From assembly GCF_963855985.1 (NCBI RefSeq), contig NC_087106.1:1905001-1969000 (forward strand): a stretch of DNA of 64,000 nucleotides. The letters are read 5' to 3'. Shown here piece after piece: positions 33,430 to 45,690 of the stretch. This stretch comes from Ostrinia nubilalis. Taxonomy: Eukaryota; Arthropoda; Insecta; Lepidoptera; Crambidae. The notes under the pieces were generated by a model that had not been told where the DNA came from, ran no database searches, and was given only the letters and a program-made list of their open reading frames with translations. The stretch's first letter is position 1. Each line of letters begins with the position of its first letter. The position numbers and the translations under genes are program-made.

Positions 33430-33555
33430 GTCATCATCATCATCATCAATTCAGCCATAGGACGTCCACTGCTGAACATAGGCCTCCCCTAATGCTTTCC
33501 ACGTTGATCGCTTGGTAGCGGCCTGCGTCCAGCGCTTCCCTGCTACCTTTACGAT
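33430..33555 (-). repeat. RTE-like LINE 3' end, family A
   Basis: (CATCAT)n tail and the 'cagccataggacgtccactg' end, about 125 bp kept. Confidence 0.85.
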
Positions 33556-34727
33556 GATTTAGTATTTATTAACGTAGGTAAAGTATATTTCTCATTAGCA
33601 GGCAGAAAAACGGCCTTAGCGAAACAGTAGGTACCAACAACTAAAACAATACTTAATTATTCTGTACGATATTACAATTAAATGCGTGCTCATTTGGACC
33701 TCAATTATCCCGTAATCTTTCGAAGAATTAAACACCAATAGACTGTACAGGACTGTACCTAAATTGTCGAAACTTTTAAGTTCCTAACTAATTTTAATTT
33801 AACAACTAATTTACTCCCGTTTTCTAAATTGATATTTTCAGCTTAAGGCGTGCTCATTTTCTACAGAAGTATGAACTTAAGAATATTAAGTTCATTACGA
33901 ACAAGTAAGAGGTTGTATATCACTAAGCAAGATCGATAAAATGATATAAATTTACGAGAGCTTTTGTTTAAGTGTTTTCAAGAACAATAGGGAAATTCAG
34001 AATCCTGATCAGGTAAGATGGGAAACTCTTTACTCAAAATACTCACTTTGAAGTATTCTGCAGCTTTGTGGCGAGCTGTTGGTGAGTAGCGACACCACGG
34101 GGCCAGTTGTTAATCCGAGTGCTCATATTGCAACATATTCCTATCGTACATACCTACGATGTGCAAATATTACAAAAAATTACAAAAAATATGGTTATGT
34201 TTTTAATATTAAAAATTAGTATCATTATTAATTGAATGTCATGCAAATGTCAGAAAATGATTATGAATTATTGAAATAGCACAAACATATTACATTAGAT
34301 TCAAACAATGTCAATGATACATAATGTCATATCTTAAGAAATTTTTAAATGTCAAGTACAAAATGTCAAAAAGATTTTTCGGTCAGGAATTCACTGACTG
34401 TGTAATTGTTTTAAGAATTCTAATAAATTATTTCTAAAGGATGATGGGCACAAATGTATGGAAAGTGGTACCCGCTCCAATAGCCATAACCAATATATAT
34501 TTTAAAAGGCCTTTAGATGTAGGAAAATGTCTGCTATGGGGCCAGTTCTAATTCACGTTTTGAAAGCAGTAATTCCACTAAGTATTATAATGAAAGTATA
34601 ACACAATCATCCATGTATACGAGTATGTATTATGACTACAATCTATTAATATAACTAAAAGAAGCATTGAAAAGGAAAGGATTATACCTACGATGAACTA
34701 CCCAAGCTATTAGCCCTTTATTCGCTT
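33556..34727. other. 1.2 kb without recognised gene
   Basis: AT-rich; no repeat end, box or coding pattern seen. Confidence 0.35.
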
Positions 34728-34885
34728 TCATCATCATCATCATGATCATTTTAGCCATAGGACGTCCAGTTGAACATAGGCCTCCCCCAATGATTTCCAC
34801 AATGGCCGGTTGGTGGCGGCCTGCATCTAGCGCCTTCCCGCTACCTTTATGAGGTCGTCGGTCCATCTTGTGGGTGGACTTATTG
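34728..34885 (-). repeat. RTE-like LINE 3' end, family A
   Basis: Tail CATCATCATCATGATCATTT and the usual end, with a small deletion ('cgtccagttgaacatagg'). The frame continues to HKMDRRPHKGSGKALDAGRH in a shifted phase. Confidence 0.8.
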
Positions 34886-35218
34886 GGTCTTGTGGGTTTA
34901 TTCGCTTTAGCAACCCATAATAAAACCCTTAACAAGTAATAAAACTTTAACCCCTTTATTAATAAAAGTTACACCCTAGTTGAGCTGTGGCTTAAATTGT
35001 AATTTGGTATGGAAATGTCATTTTAATCCAAGGTTCTTCCTAGGTGTAACTTTTTATTAATAAGGGGGTAGTACTTCTTTAAATAAAAATATTTATTTCA
35101 CAATTATTATCCCCATCAATAATTATAGAGTTAATAGAGTTAAGGAAGCATGCTGGATCAGTAAACCTTTCCTGCCTGGCATAACCTAAGTACCATACGA
35201 TGGACACGTATGATACTT

Positions 35219-35396
35219 CTTCTTCTTCTTCCTCGGTCCCTCACTGATGAGGATCGCGACCACAGATAGTGTTCCTCCACAGACTGCGGTCATAGGCTGT
35301 GTGGACCGCACGATGCAAACTCCCGCCCACCGTTTGCCTCACCGCGTCCGACCATCTCATCGGTGCCCTGCCCCGAGCGCGTCTGCCTTCCATACT
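35219..35396 (-). pseudogene. RTE-like LINE 3' end, family C, with (GAA)n tail and 11-bp duplication
   Basis: The minus strand stays open through RRARGRAPMRWSDAVRQTVG, then SLHRAVHTAYDRSLWRN, then TICGRDPHQ and a stop, followed by GAAGAAGAAG. GTATGATACTT flanks it on both sides (35208-35218, 35397-35407), so this is one 5'-truncated insertion. It is a third LINE family, distinct in sequence and tail from A and B. Confidence 0.9.
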
Positions 35397-35416
35397 GTAT
35401 GATACTTAGGTTACAC

Positions 35417-35672
35417 AAAAAGTATCTTTATCTTCGAACGCAACCAGATCTGAGGCTGGTGGCCATAGTAAATGTTGTTCGTCTTGGTAAGACCTTTCAA
35501 ATGACACTACAAACATAACTATTGGAGCCGGGTACCATTCTGCTAAAAGTATGTATATCTTCGTACACAACCAGATCTGAGGCTGGTGGTCATAGTAAAA
35601 GTTGTTCATCTTGGTAAGACCTTTCAAACGATACTAGACACATATCTATTGGAGCCGGGTACCATTTTGCCC
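35417..35672. repeat. Tandem duplication, 128-bp unit, two copies
   Basis: 'caaccagatctgaggctggt' recurs 128 bp apart, and the rest ('attggagccgggtaccattt') matches with scattered changes. Confidence 0.85.
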
Positions 35673-35674
35673 AT

Positions 35675-35800
35675 TGTCCTTTAGTAAATGTCAATGTTTT
35701 AATATCTTCGGGTAATTTATTAAATATTTTTATTGCCATACAATGAACATTCCTTGAGTAGAGGGTCAATCTTTGCGGGGGAAGTAGGAGTAAGGGAGAA
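35675..35800 (-). pseudogene. Possible LINE polyprotein C-terminal fragment
   Basis: The minus strand reads LYSRNVHCMAIKIFNKLPED, then IKTLTF. This resembles the 'iYNkLPxxIK' stretch near the end of CR1/jockey-type reverse transcriptase proteins. It runs into the tandem duplication. Short and single-motif, so uncertain. Confidence 0.4.
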
Positions 35801-35886
35801 AAATATTCCCTTAATTCTACTATTAGAACAAAAGGATAAAAAACATGAAGTTCTAGATAAGACAAAGCGTCGTAATTTGCTCAGAG

Positions 35887-35987
35887 GGCCTAGTGTGAGT
35901 TTAAATCGAATGCGCTCACTAGTGAAAATGTCATTAAATGTATGACGGATTGTACAGCGCCCCTAGCGGGAAACTCACACTCAGGCC
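35887..35987. mobile_element. Short MITE sharing its core with 17741-17928
   Basis: GGCCTAGTGTGAGTTTA at the left and AAACTCACACTCAGGCC at the right. The interior 'gtacagcgcccctagcgg' and 'aatgtatgac' match the other MITE. Confidence 0.7.
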
Positions 35988-36353
35988 TCGGATATCACAA
36001 TAGCTGACATGCTGTGACTAATTTTATTCTAAACAGCCTGTCTAGCAGTACTAAGATCTGTGTCAAGAACACAACCATAATCACGGACAATGGTCGGCAT
36101 ATCCTTAAACTCATCTGGAAACCCAAAACACTTGAGAGTACATTAACGCTTTTAAATTAAGACCCGAGGACCCTTCAAATAGGGATGTGCTGATTTTGTA
36201 TGGGATACATTTGGTAGATCCGTAAAGGTTGCGTATCCGTTAGTAACACGTGTTAGTGGTGTCTTGGGATTATTAGGGTTAAGCGATTGATGTTACATTT
36301 AGGAAGATTTGTCACAGATGTACCCATGAGAGTATCATAAAGAGAGTAGAAGA

Positions 36354-36650
36354 ATGGGTTAGTAGTCGATTCGCACGAAATTCGTTCGCACGAATGTGCG
36401 AAACGTCCCTTCTCAATAATAATATTATTTTAGTAGGCGTTTCGCCCGGATGTATTGAAAGTATTAAAATCGCGTGCGAATTAACTCCTTCGAGAACTAG
36501 TAATTGCATACTACTATAAGATCAAAAAAGAGGCGATTCGCACGCGATTTTAATACTTTTAATACATCCGGGCGAAACGCCTACTAAAATAATATTATTA
36601 TTGAGAAAGGACGTTTCGTACATTCGTGCGAATTAACTACTAACCCGAAG
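36354..36650. mobile_element. MITE or foldback with about 120-bp arms
   Basis: 'gggttagtag' starts the left arm and 'ctactaaccc' ends the right. Both arms hold 'gtttcgcccggatgtatt' and 'aaaatcgcgtgcgaatt'. The left arm has an extra ~15 bp ('cacgaaattcgttcg') absent from the right. Confidence 0.85.
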
Positions 36651-37488
36651 AGACAGGTAGAGAAAAAAATCAGAACATGTGACATAGACCCCCATTGGAA
36701 CGTCAGTTGTTTTAATATTTTTTATTGTCACGTATGTAGGTATTTGCTGGCCTTTGTAGGTAGCTATCGTTTGCGTTTAAAATACTTATTCCCCAAGACC
36801 CAATTACTAATTACGTAAAGGTAATTTAGGTTACTACTATCCTTTAATCAGATTTAAATGGCATTAAAAATAATATTTACAGTTTTTCCATAACAAATAA
36901 CTTGAAGGTTAAATTTTTAACTTATGAACTTTTTAATTTATGTTACCTAAAAAGTATCGTAGTGCCTATATTTTCTAAAAATATACGAAAATTGTATACG
37001 AACATTTTCATAGTCACATCCCTAGTAGGAAATCTCAGTAAATTCCCGTTACCCTCCCATGGTGTTAGAATTACCCATGGTGTGGAAAAACTACAGGCTT
37101 TTTTGGGACAGAGGTCGGGTATTCGAGGTTTACTTTATGGGGAAAGGTAAGGTTGCGCATAAAAAGGGGTATAACAATGTTTACAATCAAGTTTAAATAC
37201 AAGTATCTAGTGGGTATGAGTATAAAATGCAACAAAAGTAGCTAAAAATATATAAATAAGTAAAGTATTTTAAGAAATCGTGTTCCTAATAAAGTAAAAT
37301 TAAATAATGAAAAATACTTTAATTTATTATAAGCTGATCTGGCGAACTTCGAAATATCTTCTTCGTTCGTAAGGAATAATGTAAGATTCTAATGATGAAA
37401 GTTTTTTTTTCAGTCCAGTAGTTTCGGAGCCTTCAATACAAACAAACAAACAATCAAATCTCTCTTCTTTATACTTTTAGTTCAGTAC
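36651..37488. other. No gene recognised
   Basis: The 82-codon frame at 36902-37150 has no family signature. AT-rich otherwise. Confidence 0.3.
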
Positions 37489-37490
37489 TA

Positions 37491-37700
37491 AAGCCTGGTC
37501 CGTGAGCACGTAGAATTTTGGCCAATGACCCCAAGCTACCCATCCTTATCGCTCGCGCGTAATTATATTGCTGTCGCGACTGTGCGACGGGCGCTTGCAG
37601 TGAGTGTGCGAGCGCGACAGCAACATAATTACGCGCGAGCGATAAGGATGGGTAGCTTGGGGTCATTGGCCAAAATTCTACGTGCTCACGGACCAGGCTT
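37491..37700. mobile_element. MITE with AAGCCTGGTCCGTGAGCACG ends, TA flanks (copy 1)
   Basis: 210 bp with about 90 bp of near-perfect terminal complementarity and TA on both sides (37489-37490, 37701-37702). A second copy is at 44694-44867. The same open frame reads through both strands because of the palindrome and is not a gene. Confidence 0.9.
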
Positions 37701-38559
37701 TAGAAAAGGCGAATTTAATGTTTTAATAATATGTCATTACAGTGAACCTTTGCGTCATGCTGATATTACCAAAGGAAAATGATTCGAAAACCGCATTCCC
37801 GATGGACAGATAACCTAATTTTTGAAGCCTAAAGGCTACTATTGAACTGAGCATGTAAGCCAAAATAAAAGATTCCTTTACATTTTTCCGTAAAGAACTC
37901 TATAAAGCTTTTCTTTGAACTTAGAACATTTTCCAGTCCAAAGTGCATTTAAAACGGAATACATATTTAGGTGTAGAAGTTGCTCGACAGTTTAAATGGA
38001 GTCACCTGTAGTGAGGTGACGAAGGTAGTATTTATCGATATTTTTAAGTTAACTTACTTCATGTACCTACTTACGTATTATGTACTTTTTGGTGCAGTTG
38101 ACGATAAATATGGATCAAAATTTAACTTTTGGAAGTAAGTTAGGTATACCATTAGGGGCACGTAGCATAGGGCATTGTGTGTATTGCAATGCCCGCTCAC
38201 ACGTTCACCGGTCCTGAAACTTTAGGTAGTTTGAACTGCTCCATATTAGACGAAATTGCGATCTCACATACTACAGCATGCAGATGGTATTTCATCAAAC
38301 TTCACAACTATTTACACTTAGAATCGGCATTATTAAACAGGAGTTAAGAGTTGCTGCAGCGAGTTTGGCGCATCACTAGTTCAGTACACAGTGTAATGTT
38401 AGTAAAGATGGTTTACTTGACCAGTTTTGTGCGATCCATTTGCTTCTGACTGATTAAGCCTTGATTCTCCACGCTGTGGCCAGACGGATTGCAGAGGTTA
38501 AAACTGCTATTCCACTCCACCGGAACCTACCTCAATTAGAATTTAATACCAGAAAGGTT

Positions 38560-39240
38560 TAAATGACAACTAGGAACCTTATACACAGCTAGTTGGCGCC
38601 ATTGTAGAGTAAGGTCCTGTCACTCTCTTGGATGCTAAGATAGTGGCGCCAACTGAGCACTGAAGCTGTAGGTATATTCACACTCGGTGGTGCCATTGAA
38701 CATTGTACTTGCTAGTGCATCTAGCAATTTTGTAGATTTTTATAAGATACACCATACAGGAATGCGTGATAAATTCAAAGAACTGCTCCTGAATTAATAA
38801 TGTACCTACAACTGCTATTTCTTATTATTGATATCAATCGGCAGACAGTGGTGACTGAGTTTGTTGCGGAACTTCTTCTCAGCACTTGCCATGTTGGTCT
38901 CGAAGCGCGTGGTAAGGCGCTGGCTAAGAGCAAAATATTTGGCGATTTGTAGTACTACATAATTATTGAAATAGTGTATACAAATAATTTTTGAATTTCA
39001 ATGTTACCTATCAGCGTATCGCGTTAAAACCTGTTTAAATTAATTCAAGAATTACCTTCAACTTTGAGTTGCTAAAATAGTGGCGCAAATTGGGTACTTA
39101 GCGCCGAGATTAACTATCCTATATGTACCATTTTTAAGGTGCAATACAGTACAGCACAGTAGTGACAGTAGTGTTAGATCCTCTCACTTGCCACTGGCGC
39201 CAATTTAGTGACCGCTCATACGGTAGCATTTCTTCTATTG
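38560..39240. repeat. Region with repeated TGGCGCCA words
   Basis: GTTGGCGCCAT (about 38593) faces AGTGGCGCCAACT (38642), and AGTGGCGCAAATT (39079) faces CACTGGCGCCAATTT (39200). The pairs suggest two foldbacks of a common family, with the retroposed repeat at 38845 between them. Confidence 0.45.
38845..39003 (+). repeat. Second copy of the retroposed repeat at 16078
   Basis: Shares 'cggcagacagtggtgactga' and 'tctcagcacttgcca', with a divergent right end. Confidence 0.7.
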
Positions 39241-40210
39241 AACAACTAGAAACAACATACTCGTAATTTTCAAAACAAAAACAAGTGTTACTGTTTTCTC
39301 TTCGATTATTTCAAAACTTCGTATGTCATCTGAAATTCTGTTTAAATCCCCACAAAGGAATCCATTGCGGTCTCTATGCATAAATTGACAAAACATTTTA
39401 TAAAATTCAAGTGTCTATTGAGAAAGGAGATTTGCTTTGACGTACGAATGCTAAAGGTTCTGAAATTCGTTGGAATTCTGATAGGTTTGTAGAAACAGCT
39501 TTGGAATACGTTTTAGTATTTGAAGTCACTTTGTTAGAGGGATTGTAATGCTGTAAAATATTGGGATCTATCAATTCTAGTAAGTATTAAAAAATGGGTT
39601 CTAAATCCAACCCTTGCTGTTTCTGATATTTATCAATATGGATATTGTTTCTAATATTTATCAGTAGGTAACATTCTTGTTCAACGTTTAGCAAAAACAG
39701 AATAATATAGGTTGAAAATAACAGTCTATGACAAACTGAATTCTACGCAGTCGAAGCTGCAGGCAAATCCTAGTGTTTTAAATACGACAGTTTTTTTTTT
39801 GAGGATTTTTATCTATTTACACTACATGCCGCTGATTGCTATCCCCATAAAAATACACCTCTATACTACCGGTCACGGAAACTCGTACCCAAAAATACCC
39901 TCAAGAATGACAGAACATTAAAATGAAAATCAATCAGCAGAATACAAGGAAAACCTTTGAAACGTAGTAAATTGATCGTCCCGTTCGCAGTAAAACGTTA
40001 ATTGCACTGAATAAGCAGTTTTTTAATGAAAAACGCTGAGCTATTTATGTCTCCGCCATTAAAAAGTTATGATTGAATGGCTGATCAGGGCAAGACTCGA
40101 GTCTAAATTATTGCAGGGTGAAGCCTAACTTTATCCGATAGTTAACGTCTGTCTGTGACTTCACCTGCGTGAATTTAAGTCGGATACCTACTTCAGTTAG
40201 CACATTTAAA
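39241..40210. other. No gene; decayed Helitron-like right end near 39720-39780
   Basis: 'tctatgacaaactgaattct' and 'gctgcaggcaaatcctagtg' echo the Helitron-like right end. Nothing else is supported. Confidence 0.35.
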
Positions 40211-40407
40211 AAAATACTAGCTTTTGCTTTTTAAGTGTAAGGTCTGTCACAAAAAAACAATATCGCGTGCGTCCTTGTTTAAAAAATCGGGACTCAAACT
40301 ATCTCTATGTCAAATTTCATCAAAATCGATTCAGTGGTTAAAGCGTGAAAGCGTGAAAGCGTGACAAACAGACAGAGTTACTTTCGCATTTATAATATAA
40401 TATTAAA
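40211..40407 (-). mobile_element. Helitron-like non-autonomous element
   Basis: Right end 'ctagcttttgc' at the left side of this interval and left end 'tttcgcatttataatataat' at its right, so it reads on the minus strand. 'gcgtgaaa' is tandemly repeated inside. Confidence 0.55.
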
Positions 40408-40739
40408 AGGGGTTCACATTTTTTAATCTATTTAGACAAAAGAAAGCTTATGTCCTTCCACAAAGTGTAGCTATCCTTGAACCAAAAATTCTTGAGCATT
40501 TACAAAAGGTAACAAACGGATAATACTATTATTAAATGACTTTCAAACTCTATCATGTCCCAGACAGATTCATTAGTTTCGTTTGATTGGTTTAATTCAA
40601 TTTTAAAGTCATTGCAAAGATTTATAATCTATTTTTGGTAGATGTGTTCCCATGTTCGCAAATTAAATATATTTGATTTTGATTTGATTTGATTTTTAGT
40701 TATTTTTGCGGGATATTCACGCAGATCTTATGCAAATAT

Positions 40740-41110
40740 TATAAAATAAGAGTTATTTTTTGTTTGTTTGGTTGAACGCGCTAATCTCAGGAACCACAGG
40801 TTCGATTTGAAAAATTATTTTTGTATTGCATAGCCCATTTATCGAGAAAAGTTATAGGCGAACGACCCGCTACAATTAATAGGGTGGCGACCACGGGCTG
40901 GAAGACGTAGCGTGGGCAGGCCTCCTACTAGGTGGACCGAAAATCTGGTAAAGGTCGCGAGAAAAGCCTGGATGCGGGCAGCCCAGGACCATTCATTGTG
41001 GAAAACCTTGGGGGAGCCCTTAAACTTTGTCCAGCAGCGGACGTTATTTCGCTGAAATGAACGAACGAACGAACGATTAATAGGGGCAGAGAACTAATGA
41101 AAACGGAAAA
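40740..41110 (+). mobile_element. Helitron-like fragment split by a LINE insertion
   Basis: 'ggttgaacgcgctaatctca' and 'agcccatttatcgaga' match the element at 56023. It resumes after the insertion with 'ggggcagagaactaatgaaa'. Confidence 0.6.
40885..41075 (+). pseudogene. Nested RTE-like LINE 3' end, family B
   Basis: Open to the stop: RPRAGRRSVGRPPTRWTENL, then AAQDHSLWKTLGEPLNFVQQ, then RTLFR and TGA, with a (GAAC)n tail. The 10-bp direct repeat ATTAATAGGG (40875-40884, 41076-41085) is the target-site duplication. Confidence 0.9.
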
Positions 41111-42930
41111 AGAATTTTCAAACAATTTTCATAATATTCGAACAGTTTAATAATAAATTCACAACTCATTTTTAGCTCTTATTCATTATTTTGATTATAG
41201 ATGTCAGTACACATGTCCTTATCGTCAAATCGCAATATTTACAGCACAATTAAACCATAAAGTTTCCTAATTTATCTAATAGAGGGCGTGTTTGATGTGT
41301 CACTTCAATTAATTAACATTTTATGTTTATTCGTGTTCACAGATGTAATTACAGTACTAGAAGCGATATCAAGTATCTGTACTACATAGGTAAATACTTT
41401 CTAATGCACACCACACAAAAGTGACAATAATTATGTAATGTATGGACTGCCAATCAGGGTAATACCAACAAAACAAAGCATTCGTAAAAATATATCTATC
41501 TGAGCAGTCACAAGTGTAGCAAGTAGTAGTGCAAAATTATTATTCTACGCTAAATTCTAGAGTTCAGGTAGAAAAAAAGACCAACATAAAAAAAACATTT
41601 TTAGTAAAGGTACCAAAAAGAAGAAGAAGAAGAAGTGAATTTAATATTTTAATTAAAGATCACAGAAACCAGATTTTAATTAAATAACAGTTATTCAGCT
41701 AGGAAAACACACCACTAAACTTACCCAAAGTTATTACCATAAAAGTAATTTACGTTGTCAACAATTGAGATTCATAACAGTTTTTTTTTGGAATACTTTA
41801 ATACTTAAGTTACATTTAATTTTGATTACATCAACCATAGGTTGCAGTCATTTTAGTAAAGGGAAAACACACCATTAACCCACCCAAATCCTGGAGCGAC
41901 AGGTTCGTTTTTGCTCATTCGTCATCTATAGTAATTGGCCTGGCTTCTCCCGAGGGATCACTCGGGGGAATGTTGATTAACAGGGAAAAAGGCCGCGATA
42001 CCGGCATCCAAACTGAGTTAAAAATATTTTTTCTTAAGTGAATGAAAAGGAATACAATTGAGTCAGGTTATACTGAATACCAAGGGGAGATTTTTTGAGC
42101 TGTTTTAATTATGATTATTTATAGGGTTACCCTCAACCCTATAATGGACATAGCAAGCTCCTTTTTTATAATATTTAAACCTTGAGAAAAACCCAAAGGT
42201 CGTCGCTTTATCAACCCGGAAAGAAATTGTAACCGTATCAACTCGAAGCGGTCAGTATTCTTTGTATGAAACTCCATACTGCAACGCACGCTTATCCGCA
42301 CCGTAACGTAAACGCCTCGCCTCACGTTTGACAGCGCGAGAATGGCGATGACAGCTCGCGAAAGGCGTTACAGTGTTGCCCATTATAAAATGTAAGTACT
42401 TTTTACCCGACTGCGCCAAAAGGAGGGTTATTCTTTCAAAAACAAAGGAGCGGGCTTAAAATAAAAACTTTGAAAACTAAATTAAACCCAAAGTCAACTT
42501 AGCCATTCATTTTGTAATAACAGAATGTAATATTAACGAGTTGGGCCTGTTTTTGCCGCAATCGTCATCTGCTGTAATTGACTTTGTTTGGTTATGGTTC
42601 CTCTGGGATACATTTGGTTACGTATTTATGGAGTGCGTGCCATACGGGTTACATAAGTAAAACAGATTTTTTTGTAACTTCTATGCCTGTTGGGGACTTA
42701 CGAAAAAATATTTAAATTGTTCCATGTCATTTGTGTACAAAATAATTAATATTTTATATATTTTTGTAAAAGAAGGTTCAAAACTTAATTTAGCAAATAG
42801 ACCATGGTGAACATCAGATTTTTTTCAAATATTAGATTCTGAGCACAGACATACTTTTTTAATACTTTTTTGGTCATTTAAGCATTAAAAAAAACGTCCC
42901 AGTATTAACCCTACCACTGTTGCAGGACAC
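41111..42930. other. 1.8 kb without recognised gene
   Basis: 'cgtcatctatagtaattggc' (about 41922) and 'cgtcatctgctgtaattgac' (about 42564) are related words, so one repeat family occurs twice. A CpG patch at 42290-42370 has no defined gene. Confidence 0.35.
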
Positions 42931-43113
42931 TAAGGGCTATATTTCACCGGGACACCATGGCGGCGCAACCAGTCGCCGGCTACCAACAAAATGTATACAG
43001 CTCTATAGAGAGTTACTCACCTGGTGTCCGTTTGGTTGCGCAAAGCTGCATACATTTTGTTGGTAGCGGCGACTGGTTGCGCCGCCATGGTGTCCCGGTG
43101 AAATATAGCCTTA
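42931..43113. mobile_element. MITE with GGGACACCATGGCGGCGCAA arms
   Basis: The arms of about 65 bp pair nearly perfectly, from 'ggctatatttcaccg' to 'cggtgaaatatagcc', flanked by TAA/TTA-like bases. The frame starting at its ATG is a by-product of the palindrome. Confidence 0.85.
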
Positions 43114-43898
43114 AATGGGAAAGTGCTGTGAAGAAGCAGTGCAAGAAACTTAGAAAATTAATGTCTCAAATTAAAAACACTAAGCATTTCCAGTAATATG
43201 TTTGTATATCTTTGTGCAGCTTAGTTAATGGCCAGCCCAATGCGGCAATTGACATATAGTTAACCTTAAACTACTTTCAAATTAAAACAATAGAAGCTTA
43301 ACTCACTTGGACTAATTACATTTAATGTTTCTGTTCACCTTGAATTTTTCAGTAGCTTTTATTTCATTTGACCTGTTTTCCGCAAGGAAAAGAAAAAATT
43401 AATGAAGATAGCTGATGCAGTGAGGTCTATGCCAGGAGGTCCTTTGCTTATTACTCTTTTGCATTTTACGATGGTTACAAATGACGGATTTGATGCCTAA
43501 AATAAAAATATTCTCTCCCAGTCAATCTAAAAGAACAAGTACGGCGATGGACTCTACACAACAAAATTGACAATTTACATGAAATAAAACAAAAATTAGA
43601 TGTAGTCGGTAGTCCAGCTTTATGTCTTATGTTATCACTAACATTAGAAGACATACAACTGTGATACAACTCAACACGGTGGATGCCGTAAGAGGTTACC
43701 AATTATTAAAAATATGCTAAGATCAAGCCTCTCATCTCGTCTGGCCAGCGTAGGAAGTGTAGGCACAAGTGTAGGCCACATCCTCAATTTCTTTTGGTAA
43801 TTCTACAATGAAGACTAAATGACCTGATGTTGATGGATGTTACCATCATGATGGCAAATATGATGATTTACCGACCCTACCGTGTTTTCTATGAGCCT
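43114..43898. other. No gene recognised
   Basis: Nothing beyond short chance frames. Confidence 0.35.
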
Positions 43899-44053
43899 TT
43901 ACGCCCCTATTCACAAACATTACTATAAGGTCTCACAGTGCGCGTGGACGCACAGGGTTACAAACGAACCAAAATCCCAGAGCTCTATTCAACGCTGAGC
44001 CTTCGATTGGCTGCTTCACTTAAGCAAGTATCGTTTGTGAATACGGGTGCTAA
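43899..44053. mobile_element. MITE, uninterrupted relative of 17228-17603
   Basis: TTACGCCCCTATTCACAAAC at the left, GTTTGTGAATACGGGTGCTAA at the right, with shared interior 'agtgcgcgtggacgcacag' and 'agctctattcaacgctg'. A fragment of the same left part lies at about 49290-49328. Confidence 0.85.
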
Positions 44054-44095
44054 AGTGTAAGATAAGAAGCATACAAAGATTACTATGAAAGGTCT

Positions 44096-44252
44096 CATCA
44101 TTATCATCATCATTTCAGCCATAGGACGTCCACTACTGAACATAGGCTTCCCATAGGCTTCCCCCAATGCTTTCCATGTTGATCGATTGGTAGCGGCCTG
44201 CGTCCAGCGCTTCCCTGCCTCTATAATGTCATCGGTCCACCTTGTGGGTGAA
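44096..44252 (-). repeat. RTE-like LINE 3' end, family A
   Basis: The tail and standard end are present, with an internal 13-bp tandem duplication ('cataggcttccc'). Confidence 0.85.
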
Positions 44253-44693
44253 AGGTCTATTGGATAATAAATAGCAAATAGCAGACAAACCTGCGATCGT
44301 AAGCTAGTATCACAATAACTGAAGCTAAACAAAGGCGCATTACTCCAGACAATAAGTCGGTCCATCGACACAAGTGTGGGGAACTACTTTACTTACGTTA
44401 GAATGTGGTATTTGGCTTAGCACGTAAAGTTTTGCGCATCCTTTAGCTCGTACACGGTTTTACACGATGTTAAGGAAATACAGGCACTACAGCTGAGCAT
44501 TATCTACAAAGCTCTCTAAAAATAGCTTTTCCAAGTGTTAGACGACTTCTTGATATCTATACTGCATTGGAAGTGAGAATTGCCTCAAAGAAGCTTTTTT
44601 GTCTTAACAAAATTATAAAGTATGTTTTGTATCAAATATTGAGACATACCATTGTAACATGTGCATTATTCGATTTCAAAACCACTCCTTATA

Positions 44694-44867
44694 AAGCCTG
44701 GTCCGTAAGCACGTAGAATTTTGTCCAATGACCCCAAGCTACCCATCTCTCCCAAGCTGTCGCGCTCGCACACTCACTGCGGCCGGCTCAATATAATTAC
44801 TGCGAGCGATAAGGATGGGTAGCTTGGGGTCATTGGACAAAATTCTACGTGCTCACGGACCAGGCTT
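44694..44867. mobile_element. MITE with AAGCCTGGTCC ends, TA flanks (copy 2)
   Basis: Same ends and TA flanks (44692-44693, 44868-44869) as 37491-37700, but 36 bp shorter in the loop. Confidence 0.9.
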
Positions 44868-44869
44868 TA

Positions 44870-45515
44870 GTACATAATAAACTTTACCACATGGAATTGA
44901 TATTGGATCAAACTACAGGATTCTACAATGGCTTAAATACTATCAAGGCTCTAATTTGTATTTTGAATTCTAATACAAATATCTATTGAACCAAAACGTG
45001 CACAGTTACGTCTCAAGTCTCATTCTCGCTACGTCGTCACTTACATCTGTCCACTCTACATTGCAAGTTGCACGGATTTTAGCTGAACTAAATTAATAGT
45101 TTTATATCCTCCACATAAAGTTCATTTTCGAACAAATTGCGACATCAGCGCCGTCCATTCGTGGCTGAAATAAAGTATATTCAGAACCATTATATTAATG
45201 ACGGTATTTACACTTCAGTTGTACAGTCGAGCTCGAAATCTTTATGCGCTGTTTGTCCTAATAAGGTATGTACACCAATATAATTACCAGAATATTTTTT
45301 TGCAATATCGCATCTTGTACAACAACATAAAATGCCTCAATATTTTGCTTAGTCATAGTCAGTACAGTTCATCAGAAATAGCATGATAGTGGTAGTAAAT
45401 AGGAAGTCTAGGAAGTTAGCTATCCACCAGCAAGCACTATACAACATTTAAAAGTGTCATTTTCGGCCAAGACTTGGATAGATTCGATTAGGTAGATTTT
45501 GTTTCGGGTTACCTA
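44870..45515. other. No gene recognised
   Basis: Nothing is supported. Confidence 0.35.
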
Positions 45516-45690
45516 TCCCTACTAATATTATAAATACGAAAGTAACTCTGTTAGTTACCCTTTCACACCTAAACCACTGAACCGATTTTGATGGGTATAG
45601 AAATAGTTTTATCCTGGTTTAAGAAACAGCGATTAACTTTTTCTCTAACGGACTTTGAGGCGGGTGAAGCCGCGGGGAAAATCATTAACA
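45516..45690 (+). mobile_element. Helitron-like non-autonomous element
   Basis: Left 'tccctactaatattataaat', right 'gcgggtgaagccgcggggaa', with the CTAGT end lost or mutated. Confidence 0.6.

Noticed and set aside
37469..37782. Overlapping frames with the same start on both strands
   Set aside because: They arise from the MITE palindrome, so the identical N-terminus on both strands is an artefact.
42957..43196. 79-codon frame starting MAAQPVAGYQQN
   Set aside because: It lies on the arms of a MITE and runs on into unrelated flank.
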